Positions 57,029 to 64,000 of a stretch of DNA of 64,000 bases are shown here, one piece after another. Both the position numbers and the translations under genes were made by a program. The notes beneath the pieces were generated by a model that worked only from the letters and a program-made list of their open reading frames with translations, did no database searches and had not been told where the DNA came from. The DNA is from Dyadobacter linearis (lineage in GTDB: Bacteria > Bacteroidota > Bacteroidia > Cytophagales > Spirosomataceae): assembly GCF_907165045.1 (NCBI RefSeq), contig NZ_CAJRAU010000001.1:62001-126000 (forward strand), in the 5' to 3' direction. The first letter of the stretch is position 1. Each line of letters begins with the position of its first letter.

Positions 57029-57059
57029 TTGTTTCCCAATAAGGAAACTAATACCTTTG
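57029..57059 (+). promoter_or_regulatory. Promoter of the toxin-antitoxin operon
   Basis: TTG at 57029-57031, a 20-base spacer, then TACCTTTG at 57052-57059, which matches the Bacteroidota -33/-7 pattern (TTG...TAnnTTTG). The start codon of the toxin frame is at 57062. Confidence 0.75.
57031..57048. promoter_or_regulatory. Probable antitoxin operator
   Basis: GTTTCC-CAATAA-GGAAAC is a perfect 6-bp inverted repeat lying between the -33 and -7 elements. Binding of the XRE antitoxin here would block the promoter, as expected for autoregulation. Confidence 0.6.
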
Positions 57060-57061
57060 AG

Positions 57062-57400
57062 ATGGAGAAGAAATTTGATGTATAGTTACTGCCGGAAGCA
57101 GTAGAATTTTTAAATGGAATGGACGATAAGGCGCGGGAAAAAGTCTATTACAATATCCGAAAATCGCAATTCGTCGCGGATGCTGCTGTGTTTAAAAAAT
57201 TGAACAGGCACATTTGGGAATTCAGGACGATTTACCAGGGACTAGCATACAGGCTATTTGCATTCTGGGATCGCACTGCCGCCCGGAATACAATGGTTAT
57301 TGCCACTCACGGGATTTTGAAGAAATCAAACAAAACTCCCGCAAAAGAAATTGAGAAAGCAGAAAATATCAGGAAACACTATCTAACACAAAGACAATGA
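57062..57400 (+). pseudogene. RelE/HigB-like (Gp49 family) toxin with in-frame TAG at codon 8
   Basis: The frame from the ATG at 57062 reads MEKKFDV, then TAG (57083-57085), then LLPEAVEFLNGMDDKAREKV and on without a break to 57400. The whole resembles Gp49-like/HigB mRNA-cleaving toxins of about 110 aa: FKKLNRHIWEFRTIYQGLAY, LFAFWDRTAARNTMVIATHG and KTPAKEIEKAENIRKHYL are all typical. The stop probably replaces one residue of the first beta strand. Either the toxin is dead, or a shorter product (93 aa) is made from the ATG at 57119 without the first strand. The 3' end overlaps the antitoxin start (ATGA). A single sequencing error could also explain it. Confidence 0.8.
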
Positions 57401-57711
57401 AAACATCAGACAAACTGCTTGAAACAGTGCCTTTAGAAATTTTGATCGACAAACATATCGGTAAGGTAGGCACTGAGCGGCGGGATGCATTTGAGAATGA
57501 ATTGCGGATTGAGCTGCTGGGTAATGCGATCAAAACTGCGCGAATAGATCGTCAGCTTACCCAAGAGCAGCTTGGCGAGTTGGTTGGCGTTCAGAAAGCA
57601 CAGATTTCTAAACTCGAAAACAGCGTTACCAATGCGCGATTCGAGACGATTTTGAAGGTTTTTGCCGCACTTGGAGCGCGGGTTACGTTTTCGGTGGAAA
57701 TGATAAAATGA
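57397..57711 (+). CDS. HigA-type XRE antitoxin
   Basis: A 104-aa DNA-binding protein. Its N-terminal 35 residues (LETVPLEILIDKHIGKVGTE) are the likely toxin-binding part. Residues about 40-95 form an XRE helix-turn-helix: LLGNAIKTARIDRQLTQEQL, then VGVQKAQISKLENSVTNARF and LKVFAALGARVTFSVEM. It starts inside the toxin stop codon (57397, ATGA), so translation is coupled. It remains intact although the toxin frame has an early stop. It probably represses its own promoter through the palindrome at 57031-57048. Confidence 0.88.
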   Translation: MKTSDKLLETVPLEILIDKHIGKVGTERRDAFENELRIELLGNAIKTARIDRQLTQEQLGELVGVQKAQISKLENSVTNARFETILKVFAALGARVTFSVEMIK

Positions 57712-57727
57712 TTTTGAAACAAAATTC

Positions 57728-57758
57728 TTGACATTTAATACAAACGCTCCTACCTTTG
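57728..57758 (+). promoter_or_regulatory. Promoter of the TetR gene
   Basis: TTG at 57728-57730, a 20-base spacer, then TACCTTTG at 57751-57758. The same -7 sequence and the same spacing occur in the toxin-antitoxin promoter. Confidence 0.75.
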
Positions 57759-57771
57759 CTAACATCGTTAG
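57759..57771. promoter_or_regulatory. TetR operator, site 1 (autoregulation)
   Basis: CTAAC-ATC-GTTAG directly follows the -7 element, where a bound repressor would cover the transcription start. The same half-sites occur at 58403-58415 upstream of the efflux genes. Confidence 0.7.
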
Positions 57772-57783
57772 GTATTTTGATTG

Positions 57784-58383
57784 ATGGGCATCACGGAAAG
57801 AAAGATCAGGCAGAAGGAGCATATGCGGACCAATATCCTGGCAGTTGCGTTGCGGCTGGTAAAGGATGAGGGCTGGCAGTCTCTGTCTATCAGGAAGATA
57901 GCAGATGCAATTGAATACAGCGTTCCGGTTATTTATGACCATTTTGCCAATAAGGAAGATATCCTCTACGAACTCTCCCTCGACGGTTTCCGTCTCCTAG
58001 AACGGACACTTGAAAAGAACAAACGTAATATTCGCGACCCAAGGGAGCTCCTGAAAGCGCACGCAGAATCCTACTGGAACTTCGCTTTTAAAAACCCGGA
58101 ATATTACCAATTGATGTACGGTCTCGGAATGCCTTGTTCCGGATCCGGGAAGGTAAAACCTGAACTGAATGTGTTCCGAAACCACATTGGAGAAGCGATT
58201 GAAAAAATAGTAACTGATAAAAAATCGACAGATGATGAAACTTGCTTCAAAATTCATGCGTTCTGGTCGGTACTACACGGTTTGATCTCTATTATGATGA
58301 TGCGCTGCTCCGATATTGACGATTCCACGATGAACAAAAAAGTAATGGATGATACCGTGGAAGCATTCATCAAAAATCTCTAA
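57784..58383 (+). CDS. TetR/AcrR-family repressor of the RND efflux operon
   Basis: A 199-aa regulator with the ATG at 57784 taken as start (an in-frame TTG lies one codon before). The N-terminal DNA-binding domain is clear: ILAVALRLVKDEGWQSLSIR and KIADAIEYSVPVIYDHFANK give the TetR helix-turn-helix with its YDHF ending. The C-terminal ligand domain includes ELLKAHAESYWNFAFKNPEY and YQLMYGLGMPCSG, of the WHG type. It is directly upstream of the adaptor-pump-channel genes, and palindromes matching each other lie in front of both. The inducer is unknown. Confidence 0.93.
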   Translation: MGITERKIRQKEHMRTNILAVALRLVKDEGWQSLSIRKIADAIEYSVPVIYDHFANKEDILYELSLDGFRLLERTLEKNKRNIRDPRELLKAHAESYWNFAFKNPEYYQLMYGLGMPCSGSGKVKPELNVFRNHIGEAIEKIVTDKKSTDDETCFKIHAFWSVLHGLISIMMMRCSDIDDSTMNKKVMDDTVEAFIKNL

Positions 58384-58402
58384 AATTTTTTTTCTCTTTC
58401 AG

Positions 58403-58415
58403 CTAACACTGTTAG
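58403..58415. promoter_or_regulatory. TetR operator, site 2 (efflux operon)
   Basis: CTAACA-C-TGTTAG lies 20 bases after the tetR stop and 60 bases before the adaptor start. It shares the CTAACA and GTTAG halves with site 1. No clear -7 box was found beside it. Confidence 0.65.
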
Positions 58416-58474
58416 TAATAATAACTCCACTACCCGTTTATAGTCAAACTTTTATCACCACAATCTTCATATCC

Positions 58475-59656
58475 ATGAAAAAAAATCAAGCAAACTTCAT
58501 GCAACAAGCAATAGTCGGCCTCGTGCTCACTTTTGCGACCGGAGCACTTTACAGTTGCGGCTCTACAACCGCCAATGCGCCTGCAACTCAGCCACCTGCG
58601 CAATCTCTACCAGTTTTGACAGTAAGCGATCACCAGGTGACGGCTTACCGTGAATTTACCGCCTCGATCGAAGGCAGCCGGGATATTGAGATCAGACCAC
58701 AGGTGGAAGGGTACCTCGACCGCATTTCAGTTGACGAAGGTGCGTACGTAAGAAAAGGTCAGACTTTGTTCCACATCGACGCCAGGCCTTACCAGGAACA
58801 ACTGAATACGGCAAACGCGAGCCTGCAATCGGCAAAGGCGGCGTTGGAAAGTGCGGCGATCAATGTTGAAAAACTCACGCCGCTGGTGGCCAATAATGTA
58901 GTTTCCGATGTGCAGCTCAAATCGGCAAAAGCCGCTCAGGATGCTGCCAGGGCCAATGTATCGCATGCACAGGCTGCTGTGGATGCGGCGAAGATCAATG
59001 TAGGGTATACTTCGGTGAAGGCGCCGGCTGACGGATATATTGGTACAATACCTTTCAAAACGGGTAGTTTGGTGGGGAAAGGTACTATCGAAGCGTTGAC
59101 CGTTTTGTCTGAAACCAAGGATATTCACGTATACTTTTCAATGAGCGAACTGGATTTTCTTGAATTCAAACAACAATTCCCGGGCAATACAATTGAGCAG
59201 AAAATCAAGCATATTCCTGCTGTGGAGCTGCTGCTGGCCGATAATAGTGTGTATCCACAAAAAGGCAAGGTCGAAATCGTGGAAGGACAGTTTGACAAAA
59301 CAATGGGCGCGATCAATTTCCGTGCGACCTTCCCGAATGTGAACGGACTGTTGCGTTCAGGGAATACCGGTAGGATCAAAATCCCGCGAGAACTGACAAG
59401 ATCGGTGCTTATCCCGCAGGAAGCAACCTTTGAATTACAGGATAAAGTGTTCGTTTACACGGTACTCGACAGCAATAAAGTAGAAGGCAGACCAGTTACA
59501 GTTTCCGACAGAAGCGGCCATTATTATCTGATTTCCAAGGGATTAAAGCCAGGCGAGAAAATCGTTTACAACGGACTGGACAGGCTCCGCGACGGAATGG
59601 CCATCGCGCCGCAGAAAATGTCAATGGACAGCCTGCTGCTTGCCAATCCAATCTGA
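58475..59656 (+). CDS. RND efflux periplasmic adaptor lipoprotein (AcrA/MexA family)
   Basis: A 393-aa membrane fusion protein from the ATG at 58475; the longer open frame starts inside tetR. Lipobox ALYSC (cysteine 28) anchors it to the inner membrane. Conserved stretches are DIEIRPQVEGYLDRISVDEG, the lipoyl half-motif AYVRKGQTLFHIDARPYQEQ, a coiled-coil hairpin (LNTANASLQSAKAALESAAI to DAARANVSHAQAAVDAAK), VGYTSVKAPADGYIGTIPFK and the beta-barrel and proximal domain to the end. It should link the pump to the outer-membrane channel encoded downstream. Confidence 0.95.
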   Translation: MKKNQANFMQQAIVGLVLTFATGALYSCGSTTANAPATQPPAQSLPVLTVSDHQVTAYREFTASIEGSRDIEIRPQVEGYLDRISVDEGAYVRKGQTLFHIDARPYQEQLNTANASLQSAKAALESAAINVEKLTPLVANNVVSDVQLKSAKAAQDAARANVSHAQAAVDAAKINVGYTSVKAPADGYIGTIPFKTGSLVGKGTIEALTVLSETKDIHVYFSMSELDFLEFKQQFPGNTIEQKIKHIPAVELLLADNSVYPQKGKVEIVEGQFDKTMGAINFRATFPNVNGLLRSGNTGRIKIPRELTRSVLIPQEATFELQDKVFVYTVLDSNKVEGRPVTVSDRSGHYYLISKGLKPGEKIVYNGLDRLRDGMAIAPQKMSMDSLLLANPI

Positions 59657-59722
59657 TCCGGGAATATTCCTGACAAAAACATTAACACCATACTCCTCTC
59701 AACGGAGTAAAACAACACTTTC

Positions 59723-62700
59723 ATGTTTCAGAAATTTATAGAAAGGCCCGTCCTTTCGACAGTGATCTCTGTGCTTATATTACTGCTCGGGATCATTTCA
59801 CTCACCACATTACCGATTACCAAATTTCCCGATATTGCGCCTCCGACCGTCCAGGTAACCGCCGTATATCCCGGTGCGAACGCTGAGGTAGTGGCGCGCG
59901 CCGTGGCTACCCCGATCGAGGAAGCTGTGAATGGGGTTGAAAATATGACCTACATGACGTCGTCTTCCAATAATGACGGAACGATGGCGCTCAATGTGTA
60001 TTTCAGCCAGGGTACCGACCCGGATATTGCCGCTGTAAACGTGCAGAACCGCGTTTCGAAGGCGATCAGCCAGATTCCGCAGGAAGTTGTGCAGGCTGGT
60101 ATTTCGACCCAAAAACAACAGAACAGTATCATCATGTTCGTCGCGCTTTCGAGTGAGGACAGTACTTATGATGAGACGTTTCTGCTGAATTATATTAAGA
60201 TCAACCTGGTCCCTCAGCTGCAACGTATACCCGGGGTCGGTCAGGCGCAGCCGTTTGGTACGCGCGACTATTCCATGCGGATCTGGCTGAAACCGGATCG
60301 TCTCGCTGCATACGGTTTGTCGCCTCAGGAAGTAACTGCGGCGATTCGTGAGCAAAGTCTTGAAGCGGCTCCCGGGCGGCTTGGCGAGAGCAGTTCGCAG
60401 GTTTTTGAATATGTATTGAAATACAAGGGAAAGCTGACGCAAAATTCAGAATATGAGGATATTATCATCAAAGCGAATAGCGATGGTTCGGTGATACGGC
60501 TGAAAGATCTGGCGCGGGTGGAGTTTGGTTCCTATACCTATTCTTCCAATGGAAAACTGAATGGAGATGCGTCTTCGGGTGTGGCTGTTTTCCAGACTGC
60601 CGGTACCAATGCGAACGAGATCCTGATCCAGGCGGAGGCGCTGCTGGCCGATTTCGAAAAAACCCTTCCGAAGGGTATGAAAACGACCATTATGTACAAT
60701 TCCAAAGACTTTCTGGACGAATCCATCGGGCAGGTAACTACTACATTATTCGAAGCATTTATACTCGTTTTTATTGTTGTATTCATCTTTTTGCAGGATT
60801 TCCGTTCCACGCTGATCCCCGCGATCGCGGTGCCGGTGGCGATTGTCGGTACGTTTTTCTTCATGCAGCTTTTTGGTTTTACGATCAATTTCCTTACCCT
60901 TTTTGCATTGGTACTGGCGATCGGGATTGTGGTCGATGATGCGATTGTGGTCGTCGAGGCGGTGCATTCGAAGATGGAACTGACGGGCTTACCGGCCAAA
61001 AAGGCTACTACGGAATCGATGCACGAGATATCGGGCGCGATCATTTCTATCACGCTGGTGATGGCAGCGGTGTTTGTTCCGGTAGGATTTATGCAGGGTC
61101 CGGCGGGGGTATTTTACAGGCAGTTTGCATTTACATTAGCCATCGCAATTCTGATTTCAGCGCTCAATGCCTTGACGCTGAGCCCCGCCCTCTGCGCTTT
61201 ATTCCTGAAAAACCCGCATGCAGATCCGCACGATCCGAACCATAAAAAGGGATTTTCAGCGAGGTTCTTCGCGGCGTTCAATACAGGTTTTCAAACGATG
61301 ACCGGGCGCTATGTTAAAAGTCTGCAATTTCTGATCCGCCAGAAATGGATAACGATCGCCGGACTGGTAATTATCACAGGCTCAACACTTTGGCTTACCC
61401 AAAAAACACCTACCGGATTTATACCAACCGAAGACCAGGGTTTCTTGCTTTATGCATTGAATACCCCTCCGGGCAGCTCCCTCGACCGCACGCACAAGGC
61501 AATGGCGCAGGTGGATAGTATCGTAAAACAGTCGCCTATCGCCGATCAGCGGTATATTGTGGAGGGTATGAATATCATTTCAAACTCCAATGCGTCGCCT
61601 TACGGGGTAGGTTTTATCCGGATGAAACCAAAATCGGAGCGCGGCGAGGTGCAGGATTTCGACCAGATCGTGGCGATGATGTCGCAGAAAGTGAGGGCTG
61701 TAAACGATGCGAATGCGTTCTTTTTCACCTTCCCTACCGTCGATGGTTTTGGTAATGTGAGTGGTTTTGAATTCATGTTACAGGATCGTGGAAACGGTTC
61801 TCTGGAAAAATTGGGCGCGACAACTAACCAGTTTCTGGCTGCCTTGATGAAGAAAAAAGAGATCGCTTACGCATTTACCACCTTCGCAACAGCGAATCCC
61901 CAATACATGCTGGAAGTGGACAATGCCAAAGCAAAACAACTGAATGTACCTGTGAATGAGCTGCTTCAAACTTTACAGATCTACTACGGCAGCAGTTTCG
62001 TCTCCGATTTCAACCGGTTTGGCAAGTATTACAGGGTGATGGCGCAGGCCGACGCTTCCTACCGCGCGGATCCTTCTTCTCTCAATAATATTTACGTAAA
62101 AAATACACAGGGCGAAATGGTACCGGCCAACCAGCTGGTGAAGCTGAAACGCGTTTTCGGCCCTGAAACTGTGACGCGGAATAACCTGTACAATGCAGTG
62201 GCGATCAACGGAACACCGAAGCCGGGTTACAGTACCGGTGACGCGATCCGGGCGGTGAAAGAAACGGCCGACGAGGTACTTCCCAATAATTACAGAACAG
62301 AATGGACGGGTATGACGCGGGAGGAAATCAATGCGGGTTCGCAGATCCTGATCGTTTTCGTACTGAGTCTGGTGTTCGTGTATTTCCTGCTGGCTGCGCA
62401 ATATGAAAGCTACATTCTTCCTTTCGCTGTGATCCTGACGATCCCGCTGGGGGTATTCGGAGTAATGCTGTTTATCAATCTGTTTGGTATTGAAAACAAC
62501 ATTTACGTACAGGTTGGGCTGATCATGCTGATCGGATTGCTGGCCAAGAACGCGATCCTGATCATGGAATATGCGGTACAACGCCGACGTGCCGGAATGA
62601 CCATTATCGAGTCTGCACTGGAAGCTTCGAAGCTGCGTTTGAGACCGATTTTGATGACTTCATTTGCATTCATTGTGGGGTTAATCCCATTAATGCGCGC

Positions 62701-62878
62701 AACCGGCGGCTCGGCTTTGGGTAACCGTTCGATCGGTACCGGCGCAGTGGGCGGGATGTTGACGGGCGTTATTTTCGGGATTTTCGTGATCCCCGTGCTG
62801 TACGTGATCTTCCAGTATTTGCAGGAAAAAGTTGTTCCGATGAAGAAAGAAGAGGAAGTGGCAGCATTGCAGGATTAA
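59723..62878 (+). CDS. RND multidrug efflux pump, HAE1 family (AcrB-like)
   Basis: A 1051-aa proton-driven inner-membrane pump for hydrophobic or amphiphilic compounds. It shows the RND start MFQKFIERPVLSTVISVLIL, PTVQVTAVYPGANAEVVARA, the proton-relay region in helix 4 (VLAIGIVVDDAIVVVEAVHS) with its two aspartates, and the GxxP-like EDQGFLLYALNTPPGSSLDR after the first half. The second half repeats the fold (LAAQYESYILPFAVILTIPL, GLLAKNAILIMEYAVQRR, RLRPILMTSFAFIVGLIPLM). Length matches AcrB. It follows the adaptor after 66 bases and precedes the outer-membrane factor after 43 bases. Confidence 0.97.
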   Translation: MFQKFIERPVLSTVISVLILLLGIISLTTLPITKFPDIAPPTVQVTAVYPGANAEVVARAVATPIEEAVNGVENMTYMTSSSNNDGTMALNVYFSQGTDPDIAAVNVQNRVSKAISQIPQEVVQAGISTQKQQNSIIMFVALSSEDSTYDETFLLNYIKINLVPQLQRIPGVGQAQPFGTRDYSMRIWLKPDRLAAYGLSPQEVTAAIREQSLEAAPGRLGESSSQVFEYVLKYKGKLTQNSEYEDIIIKANSDGSVIRLKDLARVEFGSYTYSSNGKLNGDASSGVAVFQTAGTNANEILIQAEALLADFEKTLPKGMKTTIMYNSKDFLDESIGQVTTTLFEAFILVFIVVFIFLQDFRSTLIPAIAVPVAIVGTFFFMQLFGFTINFLTLFALVLAIGIVVDDAIVVVEAVHSKMELTGLPAKKATTESMHEISGAIISITLVMAAVFVPVGFMQGPAGVFYRQFAFTLAIAILISALNALTLSPALCALFLKNPHADPHDPNHKKGFSARFFAAFNTGFQTMTGRYVKSLQFLIRQKWITIAGLVIITGSTLWLTQKTPTGFIPTEDQGFLLYALNTPPGSSLDRTHKAMAQVDSIVKQSPIADQRYIVEGMNIISNSNASPYGVGFIRMKPKSERGEVQDFDQIVAMMSQKVRAVNDANAFFFTFPTVDGFGNVSGFEFMLQDRGNGSLEKLGATTNQFLAALMKKKEIAYAFTTFATANPQYMLEVDNAKAKQLNVPVNELLQTLQIYYGSSFVSDFNRFGKYYRVMAQADASYRADPSSLNNIYVKNTQGEMVPANQLVKLKRVFGPETVTRNNLYNAVAINGTPKPGYSTGDAIRAVKETADEVLPNNYRTEWTGMTREEINAGSQILIVFVLSLVFVYFLLAAQYESYILPFAVILTIPLGVFGVMLFINLFGIENNIYVQVGLIMLIGLLAKNAILIMEYAVQRRRAGMTIIESALEASKLRLRPILMTSFAFIVGLIPLMRATGGSALGNRSIGTGAVGGMLTGVIFGIFVIPVLYVIFQYLQEKVVPMKKEEEVAALQD

Positions 62879-62921
62879 CAGAACGCCACCTTAAAACACC
62901 ACGATTTCAACACAAAAGAGC

Positions 62922-64000
62922 ATGAAATATATATTGAGTTTTAAAAAATACGCAGTTTTCCTGTTGCTGGCGGCGGTGATCGCTTCCTGCAAAATATCGA
63001 AGGATTACCAGCGGCCCGAACTTGCATTGTCTGAACAATACCGGGACGTGACCTTCGCGGACACAGCTACCATCGCCGACCTTAACTGGAAGGAATTTTT
63101 TCCCGACACCACATTGCAGCGGCTGATTGAGCAGGGTATTAATTATAATGTAGACTTGCAGCTGGCCGTCAAACGCATTGAAATTGCGCAAAGTCAGATG
63201 AAGCAGGCGCGTTTGCTGCAATTGCCCCGCGTCGATCTGCGTGTGACCGGCCAGTACAACCGCCCCTCCGCCAATAGTTTGAACGGGCTCAGTGCGACTA
63301 ACTTTTTAAAGTCGAATCACATTGAAAACTACATTGCGAGCGTCGACCTGAGCTGGGAAGCGGATATCTGGGGAAGGATCAGAAGACAGCAGGAAGCAAC
63401 GCTGGGCGCATATTTGCAGACTTATGAAGCCAGAAAAGCGGTACAGACCCGGCTGGTTTCCGACGTTGCAAAAGGCTTTTTGAATTTGTTGATGCTTGAT
63501 AAACAGCTGGAAATCGCTAAGAACAATCTTGCGCTAAGCGATAATACATTAAAGCTGACCACATTACTTAAGAATGCCGGCGAAGTCACATCACTTTCTG
63601 TTCAGCAGGCCGAGGCGCAGCGCGAGTCGATTGCATTGCTGATCCCGCAGCTGGAACAGGATATTACGATCCAGGAAAATTCCCTGCAGGTATTGACCGG
63701 ACAAATGCCGGCAGCCATCGCGAGGAATGTGAAATTATCGGAAATCAAGATTTACGAAAACCTCGCTACCGGCGTACCCGCAGCATTATTAAGCCGCAGG
63801 CCCGATGTAAGGAGCGCAGAAATGTCGGTTTTGATCGCGAATGCGCAGCTGGGTGTGGCGCAGGCCAATATGTACCCCACGCTGGCGATCACGGCGAGCG
63901 GCGGGATCGAATCCTTCAAATCGAGCAACTGGTTCAATATTCCCGGGTCGTTATTTGGCATCGCGGCTGGTACGATTGCGCGGCCGATTTTTGCCAGAAG
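62922..64000 (+). CDS. RND outer-membrane efflux channel (OprM/NodT family), 3' truncated
   Basis: The frame opens at the ATG at 62922 and continues past the window end (359 full codons seen). Lipobox VIASC (cysteine 23) makes it a lipoprotein like OprM. Matching motifs are DLNWKEFFPDTTLQRLIEQG, NYNVDLQLAVKRIEIAQSQM, DLSWEADIWGRIRRQQEATL, TRLVSDVAKGFLNLLMLDKQ, LKNAGEVTSLSVQQAEAQRE and ALLSRRPDVRSAEMSVLIAN. These are hallmarks of the TolC-like trimeric channel. It completes a tripartite efflux operon controlled by the TetR regulator. Confidence 0.95.
   Translation, partial: MKYILSFKKYAVFLLLAAVIASCKISKDYQRPELALSEQYRDVTFADTATIADLNWKEFFPDTTLQRLIEQGINYNVDLQLAVKRIEIAQSQMKQARLLQLPRVDLRVTGQYNRPSANSLNGLSATNFLKSNHIENYIASVDLSWEADIWGRIRRQQEATLGAYLQTYEARKAVQTRLVSDVAKGFLNLLMLDKQLEIAKNNLALSDNTLKLTTLLKNAGEVTSLSVQQAEAQRESIALLIPQLEQDITIQENSLQVLTGQMPAAIARNVKLSEIKIYENLATGVPAALLSRRPDVRSAEMSVLIANAQLGVAQANMYPTLAITASGGIESFKSSNWFNIPGSLFGIAAGTIARPIFAR

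Noticed and set aside
57083..57085. TAG in the toxin as a recoded amino acid
   Set aside because: No pyrrolysine or suppressor machinery is visible, and genes across the window show no other in-frame TAG; a nonsense mutation is simpler.

Overview
The window comes from a member of the Bacteroidota, most likely Cytophagales and near Dyadobacter or Spirosomaceae. No database search was possible, so the genus is a guess. The evidence for the phylum is four SusC/SusD pairs, ECF sigma/FecR cassettes, many Sec-exported enzymes and lipoproteins, promoters of the form TTG-N20-TAnnTTTG, and a DUF1501/PSD1-cytochrome pair.

Region by region. 1-3908 (+) is the end of a SusC gene and its SusD. 3928-7491 (-) holds two lipoproteins, an ECF sigma factor and a protein with a cytoplasmic tail, one inner-membrane helix, a long periplasmic linker and a C-terminal beta-barrel. 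This matches the dual-membrane-spanning anti-sigma (Dma) layout. 7671-13186 holds a DUF1080 hydrolase-like protein, a secreted VWA protein with a duplicated helical domain, a fatty acid desaturase and a small unknown. 13241-19941 (-) is a complete sigma-FecR-SusC(STN)-SusD signalling cassette. 20185-20505 is a small coiled-coil protein, and 20735-23284 is a large one-component regulator with an exported lectin-like and Kelch-like sensor, one membrane helix and a cytoplasmic SARP-type DNA-binding domain. 23285-32219 (-) is a polysaccharide utilisation locus (PUL): SusC, SusD, DUF3823, GH71/99-like and GH43. 32530-46394 (-) is a second sigma-FecR-SusC(STN)-SusD cassette followed by two exported FAD oxidoreductases, a cytochrome c-PQQ-type sugar dehydrogenase and a galactonate dehydratase. 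This looks like an oxidative sugar-acid pathway.

46639-49166 (+) is a rhodanese-SelU-SelD operon for selenium modification of tRNA. 49193-53948 (-) is the Tat-exported DUF1501 protein plus a diheme DUF1549/DUF1553 lipoprotein. 54079-56583 holds a GNAT acetyltransferase, an exported TIM-barrel isomerase-like protein and a degenerate-Nudix regulator. 56600-56968 is a block of intergenic repeats with GTT microsatellites. 57062-57711 is a type II toxin-antitoxin pair whose toxin carries an early in-frame stop. 57784 to the window end is a TetR regulator and an RND efflux operon (adaptor, pump and a partial outer-membrane factor), with the same palindrome in front of both transcription units.

The dominant theme is glycan sensing, uptake and breakdown, with several kinds of envelope-spanning regulation side by side. 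The most notable items are the Dma-like anti-sigma pair, the Kelch-SARP membrane regulator, the nonsense-interrupted toxin and the paired TetR operators.
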